DNA of 64,000 bases from Trogon surrucura. Its lineage: Eukaryota > Chordata > Aves > Trogoniformes > Trogonidae. Every line of letters starts with the position of its first letter. Position 1 is the first letter of the stretch. The stretch is taken from contig CM036634.1 in assembly GCA_020746105.1 (NCBI GenBank), positions 124,001 through 188,000 of the forward strand, written 5' to 3'. A program made the translations under genes and the position numbers. A model generated the notes under the pieces. It was not told the origin of the DNA and did not search any database. It saw only the letters and a program-made list of their open reading frames with translations. Of the stretch, positions 1 to 10,345 are shown one piece after another.

Positions 1-71
1 TGCTCCCGCCGCTCCCCCCCACCGGCCCCCTGGTGCGGCACCGGGCTGACGGTGCTGTGGTCCCTTTGCAG

Positions 72-2082
72 CGTGCAGGCTGTGCTGGCGCAGTGACTGT
101 GACCCCATGGTGGTCGGGGAGCTGTGCCGGCAGAACGGGATCTGCGTCCACGAGAACTGCCTGGTGAGTCCCGGGGCTCGACGCCCCTGCTCCCCGACAC
201 CCCGCGCTGCCCAGCCCCGTGCCGCCGGCAGCCCCTGACACGTGGCTTCTGCTGCCTCCCGCAGTACCTTGCCAGCGGGCTGCTGCAGAGAGGGGACCCC
301 AGCCAGGAGGGCATTTACGGCTTCCTCGTCCCCGACATCCGGCAGGAGCTGAAGCGGGTGGCAGAGCAGGTGAGGCCGGGGGCACGTGTCCCCACCGCGC
401 TCCCCACGCTGCGTGTCCAGCGCTGCCCAGGCCAGCAAGCCCCTGGGGAGCTCTGGCAGCGGGATACGAGCAAGCCCCCAGGTCCTCCTGGCTCCAAAAA
501 GGCCCATTTCTGTGGGAATGGGGCACTTGGGGAGGAGGAGAGCGGGCTGTTATCAGCGGCCCGGTGTCACCAAACGTGGCGGGGCTGTGCTGGGCGAGGG
601 CGAAGCGGGCTCCCCGGGAGCGTGCGGCGCTGACGCCGTGCCCCTCTTTGCCATCGTCCCCAGAGGTGCTGCTTCTGCAAGCTGCCGGGCGCTTCCATCA
701 GCTGTCGAGGCCAGCACAGCCGCCGCCCGAAGCTGTGGACGCGCCGGGGCCGGCGCTGTAGCCGCACCTTCCACCTCCCCTGCGGCGCTGAGAAGGGCTG
801 CACCTGCCAGTTCTTCGGGGAGTTCAGGTGAGCGCAGCCGTCCCGCGGGGCCGGGACTGGGGCCGGGGCGGAGGAGGGCTGGGGCTGAGCTGTCACCTCC
901 ATCCCACAGGTCCTTCTGCCAGCAGCACCGGCCACAGCAGCGGCGGGTGCGGGTGCAGGCGGTGCAGCAGGGCCAGACGCCCTGCCTCATCTGCATGGAG
1001 CCGATGGTGGCGCGGCCCTGCTATGACACCCTCGTGTGTCCCGTCTGCGGAGCCGGGTCCCACCGCCGCTGCATCCAGATAAGCGGCATCGCCCCGGGTG
1101 GGCCCTGGCGTGACCATCGGCCCTGTTGCCCCCCTGTCACCCAGCTCCGGGGCTGCCAACGGGACCCCCCCGGCGCTGACGCTGACACCGTCTCTGCCCC
1201 AGGCGCAGGCGCTGCACTCTGGCCTCCAGCGGTTCTGCTGCCCGCACTGCCGGGACGTGGACACCTTCAGGCCCGAAATGCTCCGCCAGGGCGTCAGGAT
1301 CCCCGACAGGTCAGTGCCCTCTCCGCCCGGTCCTTCCCTCTGTGCCGGCTGCTCCGGCCACTCCCCTCGTGTGTCCCCGGGGGCCGGCGGGCTGTCCCCT
1401 GCGCCCCCGGGGCTGAGCGCTGCTCCGCTCCGGCAGGGAGGCGTCCTGGGAGGAGGACTGGGTCTTTGAGGAACCCGCCGAGTGGCACAGCCCCTGTGAC
1501 GCCCACTGGTGCCTGTGCCCGCTGGGACGAGAGCACGTGGAGGTGTCCGGGTGAGTGCGGGGGCCCCGTCCCACAGGCCCAGCGAGGAGACGCCGCCGTG
1601 GTCTCCTCCTTGGGGCGAGGCTGGAGGGTCCCTGGAGACCGAGCTGCGCGAGGCACGGGCTGAGTGCCGGCAGCCCAGCCCCAGCTGAGCAGGGTGGCGT
1701 GGGCTCAGCACAGCGCCAGGGCTGGCAGCCCACGGCTCGGGGGCCTTTGGTGGCAGCGGCTCTGTTGCTCCCTCAGGCCCTGGAGCCTTGTGATGTGCCG
1801 CTCCTGTGCCTCCCGCGGGATCCACCAGTTCTGCGCCGCCCGCGGGGAAGATGTCGGCTTCTGGGAGTGCGAGGACTGCGGCGGCAGCGACACCGGTGAG
1901 GGGAGGGTTGCAGCCAGCAGGGACAGGCTCCCCAGCGGCCACGTGGCCAGCACAGCCCCCTGGGCCGTGGGGACAGGCGCGGGGCTGTGAGCTGGGGCGG
2001 GAGGGAGGGAGCGTGCTGTGAGCTGGCTGTGCTCAGCATCTCCCTGTCCCTTGCCTCTCGCCCAGGCGTAGCCCACGGGTAG
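72..2082 (+). pseudogene. PHF7-like gene copy 1, partial with damaged intron 5 donor
   Basis: PHD-finger/RING-like protein of the PHF7/G2E3 family; exon 1 lies left of the window. Coding exons: 72-163, 265-369, 664-827, 910-1078, 1203-1309, 1437-1550, 1777-1895, 2066-2082. The order of modules matches PHF7: Cys-rich pre-PHD (CRLCW...CVHENCL), a GIYGFLVPDI linker, PHD with CCFCK and FHLPCG, an FCQQHRP turn, a RING-like CLICME...CPVCGAGSHRRCI, then EMLRQGVRIPDR and a C-terminal CDAHWC...CRSCASRG...WECEDCG. The donor after exon 5 reads AT (1079-1080) where copies 2 and 3 read GT, and intron 5 is 124 nt instead of 123, so retention would shift the frame. Normal full-length product therefore looks unlikely. 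Cryptic splicing could rescue it; the other splice sites are intact. Confidence 0.8.
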
Positions 2083-2554
2083 AGGAGGCCGGCGCCCTCG
2101 CACCCAGGACACCCCGGCAGCTGAGTGCCCGCTCAGCCCCACCCCGCCGACCTTCCCGTTGGCCCCGCAGGGGCTGCCGGGCCCTTTCCCAAAGGAGAGC
2201 CGGCACGGGCACTGTCGCCCCGTGGGGACGTGCTGGCTGGCCCTGGAGCCGAGCCCGAGGTGGGGAGGGGGACGCGCCTCAGGAGCTGCTGAGGGGAAGA
2301 GCAGGGGAGCCGGGGTGCCAGGAGGGCTCCAGGACGACTCAGGTGGAGAAGAGAGTGCGAAGCTTGTCTCCCGTGAGAGGGACCCCACAGTGGCCCTGGG
2401 GAAGCGCCAAGAGTCCTCCCCTGGAGCGAAGACGCAGCGCCGGAACCAACATCAGCTGAAGCGACCTCAAGCCCCGTTCCCCGTCCCCCTGCGCCGCTCG
2501 GGGGGAGGAGGTGGAGAAACCGGGGCTGATGTTGAGCCCGGGAAGAAGGGACTG

Positions 2555-2755
2555 ATTTGTTCCTTTAATAAATCGGACTCATTGCCCCAAAATCGAGTCT
2601 GTTTTTGCCCGGGGTGGTAAACGCAAGTGATCTCCCTGTCCTCGTCTCGCACCTTGAGCCCTTTGGTATATTTTCTCCCTCTGTCTAGCGGAGAAGGGGG
2701 GGTGAGAGAGCGGCTGTGTGGGTACCCGGCTGCTGGCCAGGGTCAGAGCACGACA
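2555..2755 (+). mobile_element. LTR-tail-like segment at 3' end of PHF7-like gene, unit 1
   Basis: From the AATAAA onward the sequence aligns loosely with the last 150 nt of the solo LTRs at 33795-34784 and 39032-39984 (shared CTCCCTGTCCT, CTTGAGCC, TTTTCTCCCT and a G-rich run) and ends in GCACGACA, like a CA-terminated LTR. No 5' LTR boundary was found, so this is a fragment at best. Confidence 0.45.
2567..2572 (+). terminator. Poly(A) signal AATAAA, PHF7-like copy 1
   Basis: AATAAA about 485 nt after the stop codon in exon 9, giving a last exon of roughly 0.5 kb. It sits in sequence resembling the end of an LTR (see 2555-2755). Confidence 0.6.
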
Positions 2756-3604
2756 CCTTTGCATGAAGTCTGTACAGAGAAAGGAGAGAAAGCGGTTTAT
2801 AAACATTGCAGAGTTGAGCCTGGACATTCTGCTGCTGCTGCCCAGAGCCCCACGTTACGTCAAAAGGGAGGGCAACTCAGTTTAGCAGAAACTAAACCCC
2901 CAGTTTAGGACAAGCGTCCCAGCTTGCCCTCAGATATCAGAGGGCTGCAGGCAGCTGGGCTTAGGTTCCCAGTGATGCCCAGTTCAGGGTTAATATTCCA
3001 GGCTACTGGTGCAACGCACCCACGTGCCTTCGATCTGGCAGCACCCCTGGACACCCACGGCCAGCCTTCACGAGAGCTGCGGCATTCCCTCCCGAGCTCA
3101 CACGGCCACACGCAGCGTGCCGGTGCCAGCAGGGGCTCACACGGCCCGATGGGAATGAAACAATCCTCAGGGTAGTGACAGATACACAAATTCGTTTTGA
3201 TTGCCAGCGCCAGAGACTGACTGCAGAGCACGTGCAAAAGTCGCAGATGGAATTGATTACGAGCAGCTCTGTAAAGATTTCCCGAGTATCCCGGGGCAGC
3301 ACTTGGTGAGAGCGAGTGTTCGGACCTTGCCCAAAGGCGTCCGAAGGGGGGCAAGAGAGGCTCAGCCCCTCGACTGATCCCAGGGCTCAGAGGTGGCTGG
3401 TGGTGACGCCTTCCCTGACTGTGCTGGTATCTTCCCTGAAGTTTCCCCTCTCTTGGGCCGTTTTTGTATCATTTGTTGCCTTTCAGGTGGGGCTGGAGTG
3501 ACTCTAGTCATGCACATCTTGATTGTGATTGGTGCGAATTTTCCTCACTTGGCGTTGGAAGGTATAGACCAGAAAAACTCAGTGCGCGAGCTCAGTGAGG
3601 GGTG
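2756..3604. other. Unassigned spacer, unit 1
   Basis: Between the gene's 3' end and the first CR1. Open frames here are short and unlike any family I recognise; no exon-like pair of splice sites stood out. The same DNA recurs at 15323-16171 and 27912-28760. Confidence 0.5.
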
Positions 3605-4999
3605 GTGTCAACAAACAAGGGAAGCTTGAAGCCACGATGCAGCAGGAAAACGATGACATGGTGGCAATTACAGAAAGGTGGTGGGATGCCTCACACGACT
3701 GGAGCGCCACAAGCGATGGCTACAAGCTCTTCAGGAGGGACAGACAGGGAGGGAGAAGCAGTGGAGCGGCCCTGTATGTTTGGGAGGGCTATGGAAGCTC
3801 AGAAGTCAAGTCCGGCCATGATGGGATCGAGCGTGTTTGGATTAGGTTCAGGGCCAAGAGAGCTGATGTTGCTGGGGGGTTTCTGCTATAGACCTCCCAA
3901 CCGGAGCAGTGGGGTGGACGAAGCTTTCGACAGGCAATTGGGAGGGATCTCGCGGTCACTTGCCGTTGCGCTTTTGGGAGACTTTAGCCTCCCAGGTCTC
4001 TGCTGGGAATACAGCTGAGCAGAGGGGGAACAATCCAGGAGGCTCCTGGAGCGTGTGGAGGAAAACGTCCTCACACAGCTGGTAAGGGAACGGCCCAGGG
4101 AAGGCGCCTGCTGGACCTCCTGTTTGTGAACAGAGAAGGTCGAGTGGAGGATGTGGCTGCTGGAGGCCGTGTGGGGAGCGGCAACCCTGAAATGATCAGG
4201 TTCTCTCTTCTTAGAAACGTGAGGAGGGGAGACAGCAAAACTGTCACCGGGCACTTCGGAAGGGCAGACTTGGATTTGTTTGGGAGCCTGTTTGATAGAC
4301 TAGCTTGGGAGTCAGGTTTGAAGGGTGTGGGAGTCCAGGAAGGCTGGACACTTCTTCAGGAGGAAATCTCAAAGGCACGGGACCAGGCCATCCCCACGTG
4401 CCCGAAGACAAGCCGCTGGCAGACAAGACCGGCCTGGCTAAATAGGGCCATTTGGCTGAAAGTCAAGGAGAAAAGGAGAGCTTGTGGCCTCTGGAAGAAG
4501 GGGCAGGCCACTCACCATGAGTACAAGGATAACGTTCGCTTACGCAGGGAGAGACTTAGGAGCTCCGAAGCCCAGCTAGAACTCCATCTGGCTTTCAAAG
4601 GAAAGGGCAGCAAGAAAAGCTTCCGTAAATGTACTAATAAGAAAGACCAAGGAGAGCCTCCAACCCCTGCTAGACCCAGGAGGAGATACAGTGGCAAAGG
4701 ACGAGGATGTGGCTGAGGTGCTCAGTGCCTCCATGCCTCAGTCTTTACCATCAGAAACACCTGTACTGAGGGAAGCCAGCCCCCCGAGCCAAGAGACGAG
4801 GGCCAGGAGCAAAACGTCCCCGCCACGATCCAGGAGGAGACGGTCAGGGACCTGCTGCTCCACATCGATGTCCACAGATCGACGGGGCCAGCCGGGACTC
4901 GTCCCAGAGCAGTGAGAGAGCTGGCAGGGCTGCTCCCCAAGGCACTGGACTAGATGATCTCTGGAGGTCCCTTCCACCCCCTGACATTCTGTGAGTCCG
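3605..4999 (+). mobile_element. CR1 LINE, internally deleted, unit 1
   Basis: Translations show the CR1 ORF2 endonuclease (VAITERWWD, DGYKLFRRDRQG at about 3655-3760) followed by the endonuclease-RT linker (4126-4716: RPAWLNRAIW, KKGQATHHEYKD). The reverse transcriptase is missing: the sequence passes from the start of the RT region directly to the CR1 3' end (CTGGACTAGATGATCTCTGG, 4947-4966; ACATTCTGTGAGTCCGTG). Several frameshifts; not capable of movement. Confidence 0.88.
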
Positions 5000-5002
5000 T
5001 GA

Positions 5003-5262
5003 ATGCTGAGGCGACTGGAGGGTAAGTCCTGTGAAGAGAGGCTGAGGGAGCTGGGGCTGTTCCGCCTGGAGAAGAGGAGGCTGAGGGGAGACCCCCTCGC
5101 CCTCTACAACCAGCTGGCAGGCAGCTGTGGGGAGACGGGGGTTGGCCTCTCCTCCCTAGTGAAGAGCGACGGGACAAGCGGGAGCGGGTTCAAGCGGCGC
5201 CAGGGGAGGTTCGGGTGGGATGTCGGGACAAAGTGCTTCCCCGAAAGGCAAGGCCTGCGCGG
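5003..5262 (+). mobile_element. CR1 3' fragment, unit 1
   Basis: Matches the C-terminal part of CR1 ORF2 ([19 protein letters not shown] frame, then a GTSGSGFK-type block). It lacks a 3' tail and abuts the CpG-rich block. Confidence 0.75.
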
Positions 5263-5705
5263 GCAGCGGTAAGAGCGGCTGTTCTCGGGGCCGCTGGGCG
5301 CCTGAGGCGAGAGGGGCCGTTGCCGGGGCCGGGTGAGCTGAGGCAGCGCGCGGGAGCCGGCGCTGAGCGGGGAACCGCGCGAGGCGGGCGCCAGGGACGT
5401 CGGCGGGGAGGAAACCGGACGGCGCGAGACTCGGAAGCGGCCGGAGCCGTCCGGCCCCTCCGGGAGAGCGGCGCGAGCGAAGGGGAGGGCAGGGGCGGAG
5501 CTGCCGGGCTCCCGGGGGTGCTTGCGGGGGCGCGGGGGCCGCGGGCCCCGGGCAAAAGCCGCCCCGAGGAGGAGTGCGGGGACCCAGACAGTGCTCCGGC
5601 ACAAGGACGCAGCTGCGCAGGCTGCCGGCTGCGGGGAGGGCCTGGGCCTGGGCCTCCCCGAGGCTGCAGCTGAGGGGGCCGTGTGAGGGGCGGTGTCGCG
5701 TGACA
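5263..5705. other. CpG-rich block, unit 1
   Basis: About 440 bp with very high G+C and dense CpG, unlike the flanking transposon sequence. It is open on both strands by composition, so its long ORFs carry no weight. It could be a CpG-island promoter or an uncharacterised 5' region of a retroelement. No TATA box or recognisable coding exon seen. Confidence 0.5.
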
Positions 5706-5751
5706 GGTCTGTGGCTGTGAGAGGCACGAACCCCAGCCGAGCACCTGCTTG

Positions 5752-5814
5752 TTTCAGAGCCCCGCTAAGGACTTGCCCTGAGTTTTCAGAGCCCCACTAA
5801 GGACTTGCCCTGAG
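5752..5814. repeat. 31-bp direct duplication, unit 1
   Basis: Two copies of a motif built on CTAAGGACTTGCCCTGAG (5752-5782 and 5784-5814) differing at one base. In unit 3 the array breaks inside the second copy. Confidence 0.9.
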
Positions 5815-6435
5815 ACAATTTGCAAGGTAGCCAACAAGAGGTAATTTATTAAAGCGACGGGTACAAGATTCGGAGTTGCCGTTGATAAATTCACTCTCTG
5901 CCATAGCGCTAATATATGGTAATAATGCCAGCAAAATACTATCCCGCGTATTACACACCAAGAGGTGGAAGCGCCGTTCTTAGCAAGAAGGCGTCCCTGT
6001 CTTGGGTGAAGGAGAAGGAGCACAGCCCGTCGACTGCCTCTTCCTCTTCTGGGGTCTTCTCCCTCCAACCACACCCCGCCTCTGTGCTCCTTACGCACTA
6101 TCTTTCCCCCTCCCCGGGGTGGCATTCAGCAGGATTTGAGCAAAGAGTGGGTGACTATAGTCATAGAGGGATATTAAGGTTAAAATTTTCACTCTAGGCC
6201 CTGTGGCCTTCAGGATTTTGTTTCGAAGCAGCTTATCTATTTGCAGGATGATGTTCACACCGTTAGTCTCCGTGCAGCCTTGCTCCTTAGCCCAAACGGG
6301 GCCGTCCTGGCACCACCAGACTCCCTCCTTGGGCTGGTTCTCACTGTGTAGGCCGTGTTTTTCTCCGCTCTCAGGGGCTGCACAACAGATAAGCGAACAC
6401 CTGCGCTCAGCAAGTCTGAAACCCTCAGGCTAAAG
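5815..6435 (-). mobile_element. Possible LTR-like segment, unit 1
   Basis: A less GC-rich stretch with AATAAA on the minus strand (TTTATT near 5842) and no coding similarity, sitting between the CpG-rich block and a CR1. An LTR in minus orientation is the best guess, but I could not define TG...CA ends or a target duplication. Confidence 0.25.
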
Positions 6436-6451
6436 TATCACAGGCGGTCAG

Positions 6452-7378
6452 TTGGACGACCTTCTCTGCCTCGTGGCAGAGCTCAAGGAAGAAGCGGAGA
6501 GGCTGAGGAGCATCAGGGAGTGTGAAAGAGAGACAGATTGGTGGAGCCACTCCCCGAGGCACGCACAGCAAGCTCCACACGCCGCGGGGGATCCCCTCCC
6601 GTCTGGCCATGGGGCCAAAGGAGGGGACCCAAGAGATGGGGGGCAATGGAAACGGGTCCTGGCTCGGAGAGGCAGGCGAGTCCCCGCCCGGCCTCCCTCC
6701 CCTGCCCAGTTGCCTCTGCAGAGCAAGTGTGGGGCTCTGGAACAGGAGAGCCAAGGAAGTGAAGAGGCGGATGGATGTGCACCCATGGGGCTGACCACGC
6801 TGAGCGAGTCAGCCCCGTGCATCAGGACCAGCCCAACTAAAAGGAAAAGGAGGGCACTTGTCATTGCCGACTCCATCCTGCCGGGATCGGAGGGTCCCAT
6901 CTGCCGCCCGCGCCCAGCCCGCAGGGAAGGCTGTTGCCTCCCTGGAGCTCAGATTAGGGACATTACCAAAACACTCCCCAGTGTGGTGCGTCCCGCTGAT
7001 TACTACCCACTGCTGGTTGTCCAGGCTGGCAGTGATGGGATCACACAAAGGGGTACAAAGAGAATGAAAAAGGACTTTGAGTCACTGGGCCGGTTGATCA
7101 AAGGGTCGGAGGCACAGGTGGTTTTCTCTTCTATCCCTTCAGTAGCAGGCAGGAATACTGAAAGGGACAGGAAAGTACGTGCAGTTAATGCGTGGCTTAA
7201 AGGCTGGTGCCGCCAGCAACATTTTGGGTTCTGTGGTCATGGGGAAGTTTACGCGGCACCGGGCGTGAGAGATAGAGATGGAGTGGGGCTGTCTCAGAGA
7301 GGGAGGAGAATTCTTGCTGGTGAGCTGGCGGGATTAATCGATAGGGCTTTAAACCAGGTTGGAGGGGGAAGGGGATAA
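6452..7378 (+). pseudogene. CR1 ORF1 (esterase-like), unit 1
   Basis: About 308 codons without a stop, no ATG at the 5' end, so N-terminally truncated. It starts with a leucine/arginine-rich coiled-coil-like stretch (LVAELKEEAERLRSIRE), then a disordered Gly/Pro-rich region, then an SGNH-hydrolase-like block beginning VIADSIL, with VVQAGSDG and a C-terminal LSQRGRR...LIDRALN. CR1 ORF1 proteins are known to carry an esterase domain. The nucleophile region reads ADS where GDS is usual. Confidence 0.8.
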
Positions 7379-8509
7379 AACCCGGCTCACTACAGACGAG
7401 CCGGGGGGAAGTATCCCAGGGTGAAGTGTCAAAACAACGGCCCTGCTTAAGTGCATCCACTCCAACACGGATGGCACAAGCAACGGGAACAGATGCTTCT
7501 CCATTACATCTCCTAAGTGTCTGTAAACCGATGCCAGAAGCATGGGGAATAAGCAGGGGGAACTAGAAATCTGTGTGCGGTGGGAGAGCTACGATCTCAG
7601 CGCGATTACAGAGCCGTGGTGGGACAACTCCCCAGATATTTGCTGGAACAAGGCCGGCACAGCAGCCACCCGCAGTCCAGGAGGTTCCTCCAGTGCATCG
7701 ATGAGAACTTCTTGATGCAAATGGTGGATGAGCCGACCAGGAGAGGAGCTGCTGGACCTTGTGCTCACCAAGAAGGAAGGTCTGACTGAGGCAGTGAGGG
7801 CTGAGGGCAATCTTGGCTGCAGCGGCCATGAGATGGTGGAGTTCAGGATCTCGTGCGGTAGGAACAGAACACCAAGCAGGATCGCAGCTCTGGACTGCAG
7901 CAGGGCCCACTTTGGCCTCTTCAAGCAATTGCTGGGGGAAACCCCATGGGACAGGGAGCTGGAAGGTAAAGGGGCCCAAGAGAGTTGGTCAGTATTCAAG
8001 GACCACTTCTTCCAGGCCCAGGATCGGTGCATCCCAACACGTAGGAAATCAAGAAAGAGATCCAGGAGACCTGCGTGGTTAGCCAGGGATCTGCTAGGCA
8101 GACGCAGGTGGAAGGGGAGGGTGTATAAATTGTGGAAGGAAGGGCTGGCCACTTGGGTGGGGTTTAGGACTGCTGTCAGGGAATGTAAGGAGGCAATCAG
8201 AAAAGCTAAGGCCTCCTTGGAATTAAACCTTGCAGAGGAGGTCAAGGACAACAGAAAGGGCTGCTTCAAATACATTGCCGACAAAAATAATCCCAGAGGC
8301 GATGTCGGCCCTCTGGTGAATGGGGTGGGTGCCCTGGAGACAGAGGACAGAAAGAAGGCAGAGTTGCTGAATGTCTTCTTTGCCTCTGTCTACACCGTTG
8401 GAGACTGTCCTCAAGAGCCCCAGAGGAAGTCAGGATAAAGGAGGAGTTTGCCCTGGTTGGGGAGGACGGGGTTAGGGATCAGTTTGAACCCTGGAACATC
8501 CATAAATCC

Positions 8510-9259
8510 ATGGGCCCTGATGGGATGCACCCGCGGGTGCTGAGGGAGCTGGCGGGAGTCATTGCCAGGCCACTCTCCCTCATCTTGGGTAAGTCGTGGG
8601 GAACAGGTGAGGTGCCTGAGGACTGGAGGACAGCGAATGTCACGGCAGTCTGTAAGCAGGGCAGGAAGGAGGACCCGGGTAACTACAGACCGGTCAGCCT
8701 CACCTCCAGCCCTGGAAAGGTGATGGAACATCTTATCCTTGGCGCTGTCTCTGGGCCTATCAAGGATAAGAAGGTTATTAGGAGCAGTCAGCAGGGCTTT
8801 GCCAAGGGGAAGTCATGTCTGACCAACATGAGAGCCTTTTGTGAAGACATAACCAGGTGGATGGATGGTGGCCGTGCAGTGGATGTGGTCTGTCTGGACA
8901 TGAGCAAGCCCTTTGACACCATCTCCCACAGCATCGTCATAGGGAAACTGAGGCAGTGTGGTCTGGATGACCGAGCAGTGAGGTGGGTCGGGAACTGGTT
9001 GACGGGAAGAAGCCAGAGAGTTGTGGTCACTGGGGCAGAGTCTGGCTGGAGGCCTGTGTCTAGTGGGGTCCCTCAGAGGTCAGTGCTGGGGCCGGTGCTG
9101 TTCAACATATTCATCAATGACCTGGACGAGGGATCAGAGAGTGTTGTCAGCAAGTTTGCGGAGGACACAAAACAGGAAGGAGGGGCTGACACCCCAGCAG
9201 CCTGTGCTGCCATTCAGAGAGACCTGGACAGGCTGGAGGGCTGGGCGGGAGAAATTTAA
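8510..9259 (+). pseudogene. CR1 reverse transcriptase remnant, unit 1
   Basis: Carries RT blocks in order: [31 protein letters not shown] (motif A Asp kept), [11 protein letters not shown], then KFAEDTK where FADD is expected, so the second catalytic Asp pair is altered. The frame ends at 9259 in WAGEI, and the C-terminal part continues in another frame (9259-9516). Confidence 0.88.
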
Positions 9260-10109
9260 TGAAGTTCAACAAGGGCAAGTGTAGAGTTTTGCACCTGGGA
9301 AAGAACAACCCCATGTGCCAGCACAGGCTGGGGACTGCCCTGCTGGAGAGCAGCGCGGGGGAAAGGGCCCTGGGGGTGCTGGTGGGCAGCAGGATGGCCA
9401 TGAGCCAGCAGTGTGCCCTCGTGGCCAAGAAGGCCAAGGGCATCCTGGGGTGTGTTAGAAGGGAGTGGCTGGTAGGTGGAGAGAGGTCCTCCTGCCCCCC
9501 TGCTCTGCCCTGGTGAGGCCACATCGGGAATATTGTGTCCAGTTCTCGGCCCCTCAGCTCCAGAGAGACAGGGAACTGCTGGAGAGAGTCCAGCGCAGCC
9601 ACAGGGATGATGGAGGGAGTGGAGCATCTCCCTGGTGAGGAGAGGCTGAAGGAGCTGGGGCTCTTTAGCTTGGAGGAGACTGAGGGGTGATCTCATTAAT
9701 GTTTATAAATATGTCAAGGGGGAGTGTCAGGAGGACGGAGTCGGGCTCTTTTCAGCGGCGTCCATTGACAGGACAAGGGGCAATGGGTGCAAGCTGGAAC
9801 ATAGGAGGTTCCATAAAAATATTAGAAAAAACTTTTTCCCTGTGAGGGTGACAGAGCCCTGGCACAGGCTGCTCCGGGACGGTGTGGAAGTCTCCTGCTC
9901 TGGAGACATTCAAAACCTGTCTGGATGCGTTCCTGTGTGACCTAGTGCAGGTGATCCTGCTCTGGCAGGGGGCTGGACTACATGATCTTTTGAGGTCCCT
10001 TCCACCCCCTGACATTCTGTGGTTCTGTGATTCTGTGACCCTGAGAGCCTGGGAACACGTTACGTTATCATGAGCCAAGAAACCAGGCAACCTGGGATGG
10101 CCCTTTCCC

Positions 10110-10345
10110 TAATGGAACATGGGCTCTAAAAGGTCCTTGCTGGATTTGTGGACGTTTTGCATATCGGAAGCTGCCCTCAAACTGGTCAGGAATAGGTTTT
10201 GTGGGATATATTGGGCCATTGTTTTTCTTACTATCACAAAATCAAGGAAGTAGACTTGGAGTCAGAGTGTGTGATGATTTAGCCAGAGAAAGACGGTCAA
10301 TTGACAGTTCTCTGGCTGGAGGTAGTTCTCAAAAACGGAGAAAAG
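10110..10345 (+). mobile_element. Endogenous retrovirus env remnant, unit 1
   Basis: A short open stretch (10201-10340 and about 90 nt upstream in the same frame) looks like the C-terminal end of a retroviral surface glycoprotein running to a basic, arginine/lysine-rich stretch. No transmembrane subunit, gag or pol follows. Identification rests on general resemblance only. Confidence 0.4.

Larger units (their letters stand above)
6436..10040 (+). mobile_element. CR1 LINE, near full length but dead, unit 1
   Basis: Contains ORF1 (from 6452, N-terminus missing), a shortened endonuclease, the linker (7728-8438), the reverse transcriptase (8510-9259) and a CR1 3' end with an ATTCTGTG-type tail (about 10009-10038). 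The endonuclease has lost its centre: the frame passes from a WDNSPDI-like block straight to FLQCIDENF near 7690. The RT has FAED instead of the FADD catalytic box and a frameshift after EGWAGEI. These defects make it immobile. Confidence 0.93.

Noticed and set aside
893-1942. 349-codon minus-strand open frame opposite PHF7-like copy 1
   Set aside because: High G+C keeps antisense frames open; the translation is Pro/Ala/Gly-rich with no domain, and splice sites on the plus strand explain the locus.
5263-5705. Long overlapping open frames in the CpG-rich block as coding genes
   Set aside because: All six frames are nearly free of stops because of base composition, and a single-base deletion between units 1 and 2 shifts them without any sign of constraint.
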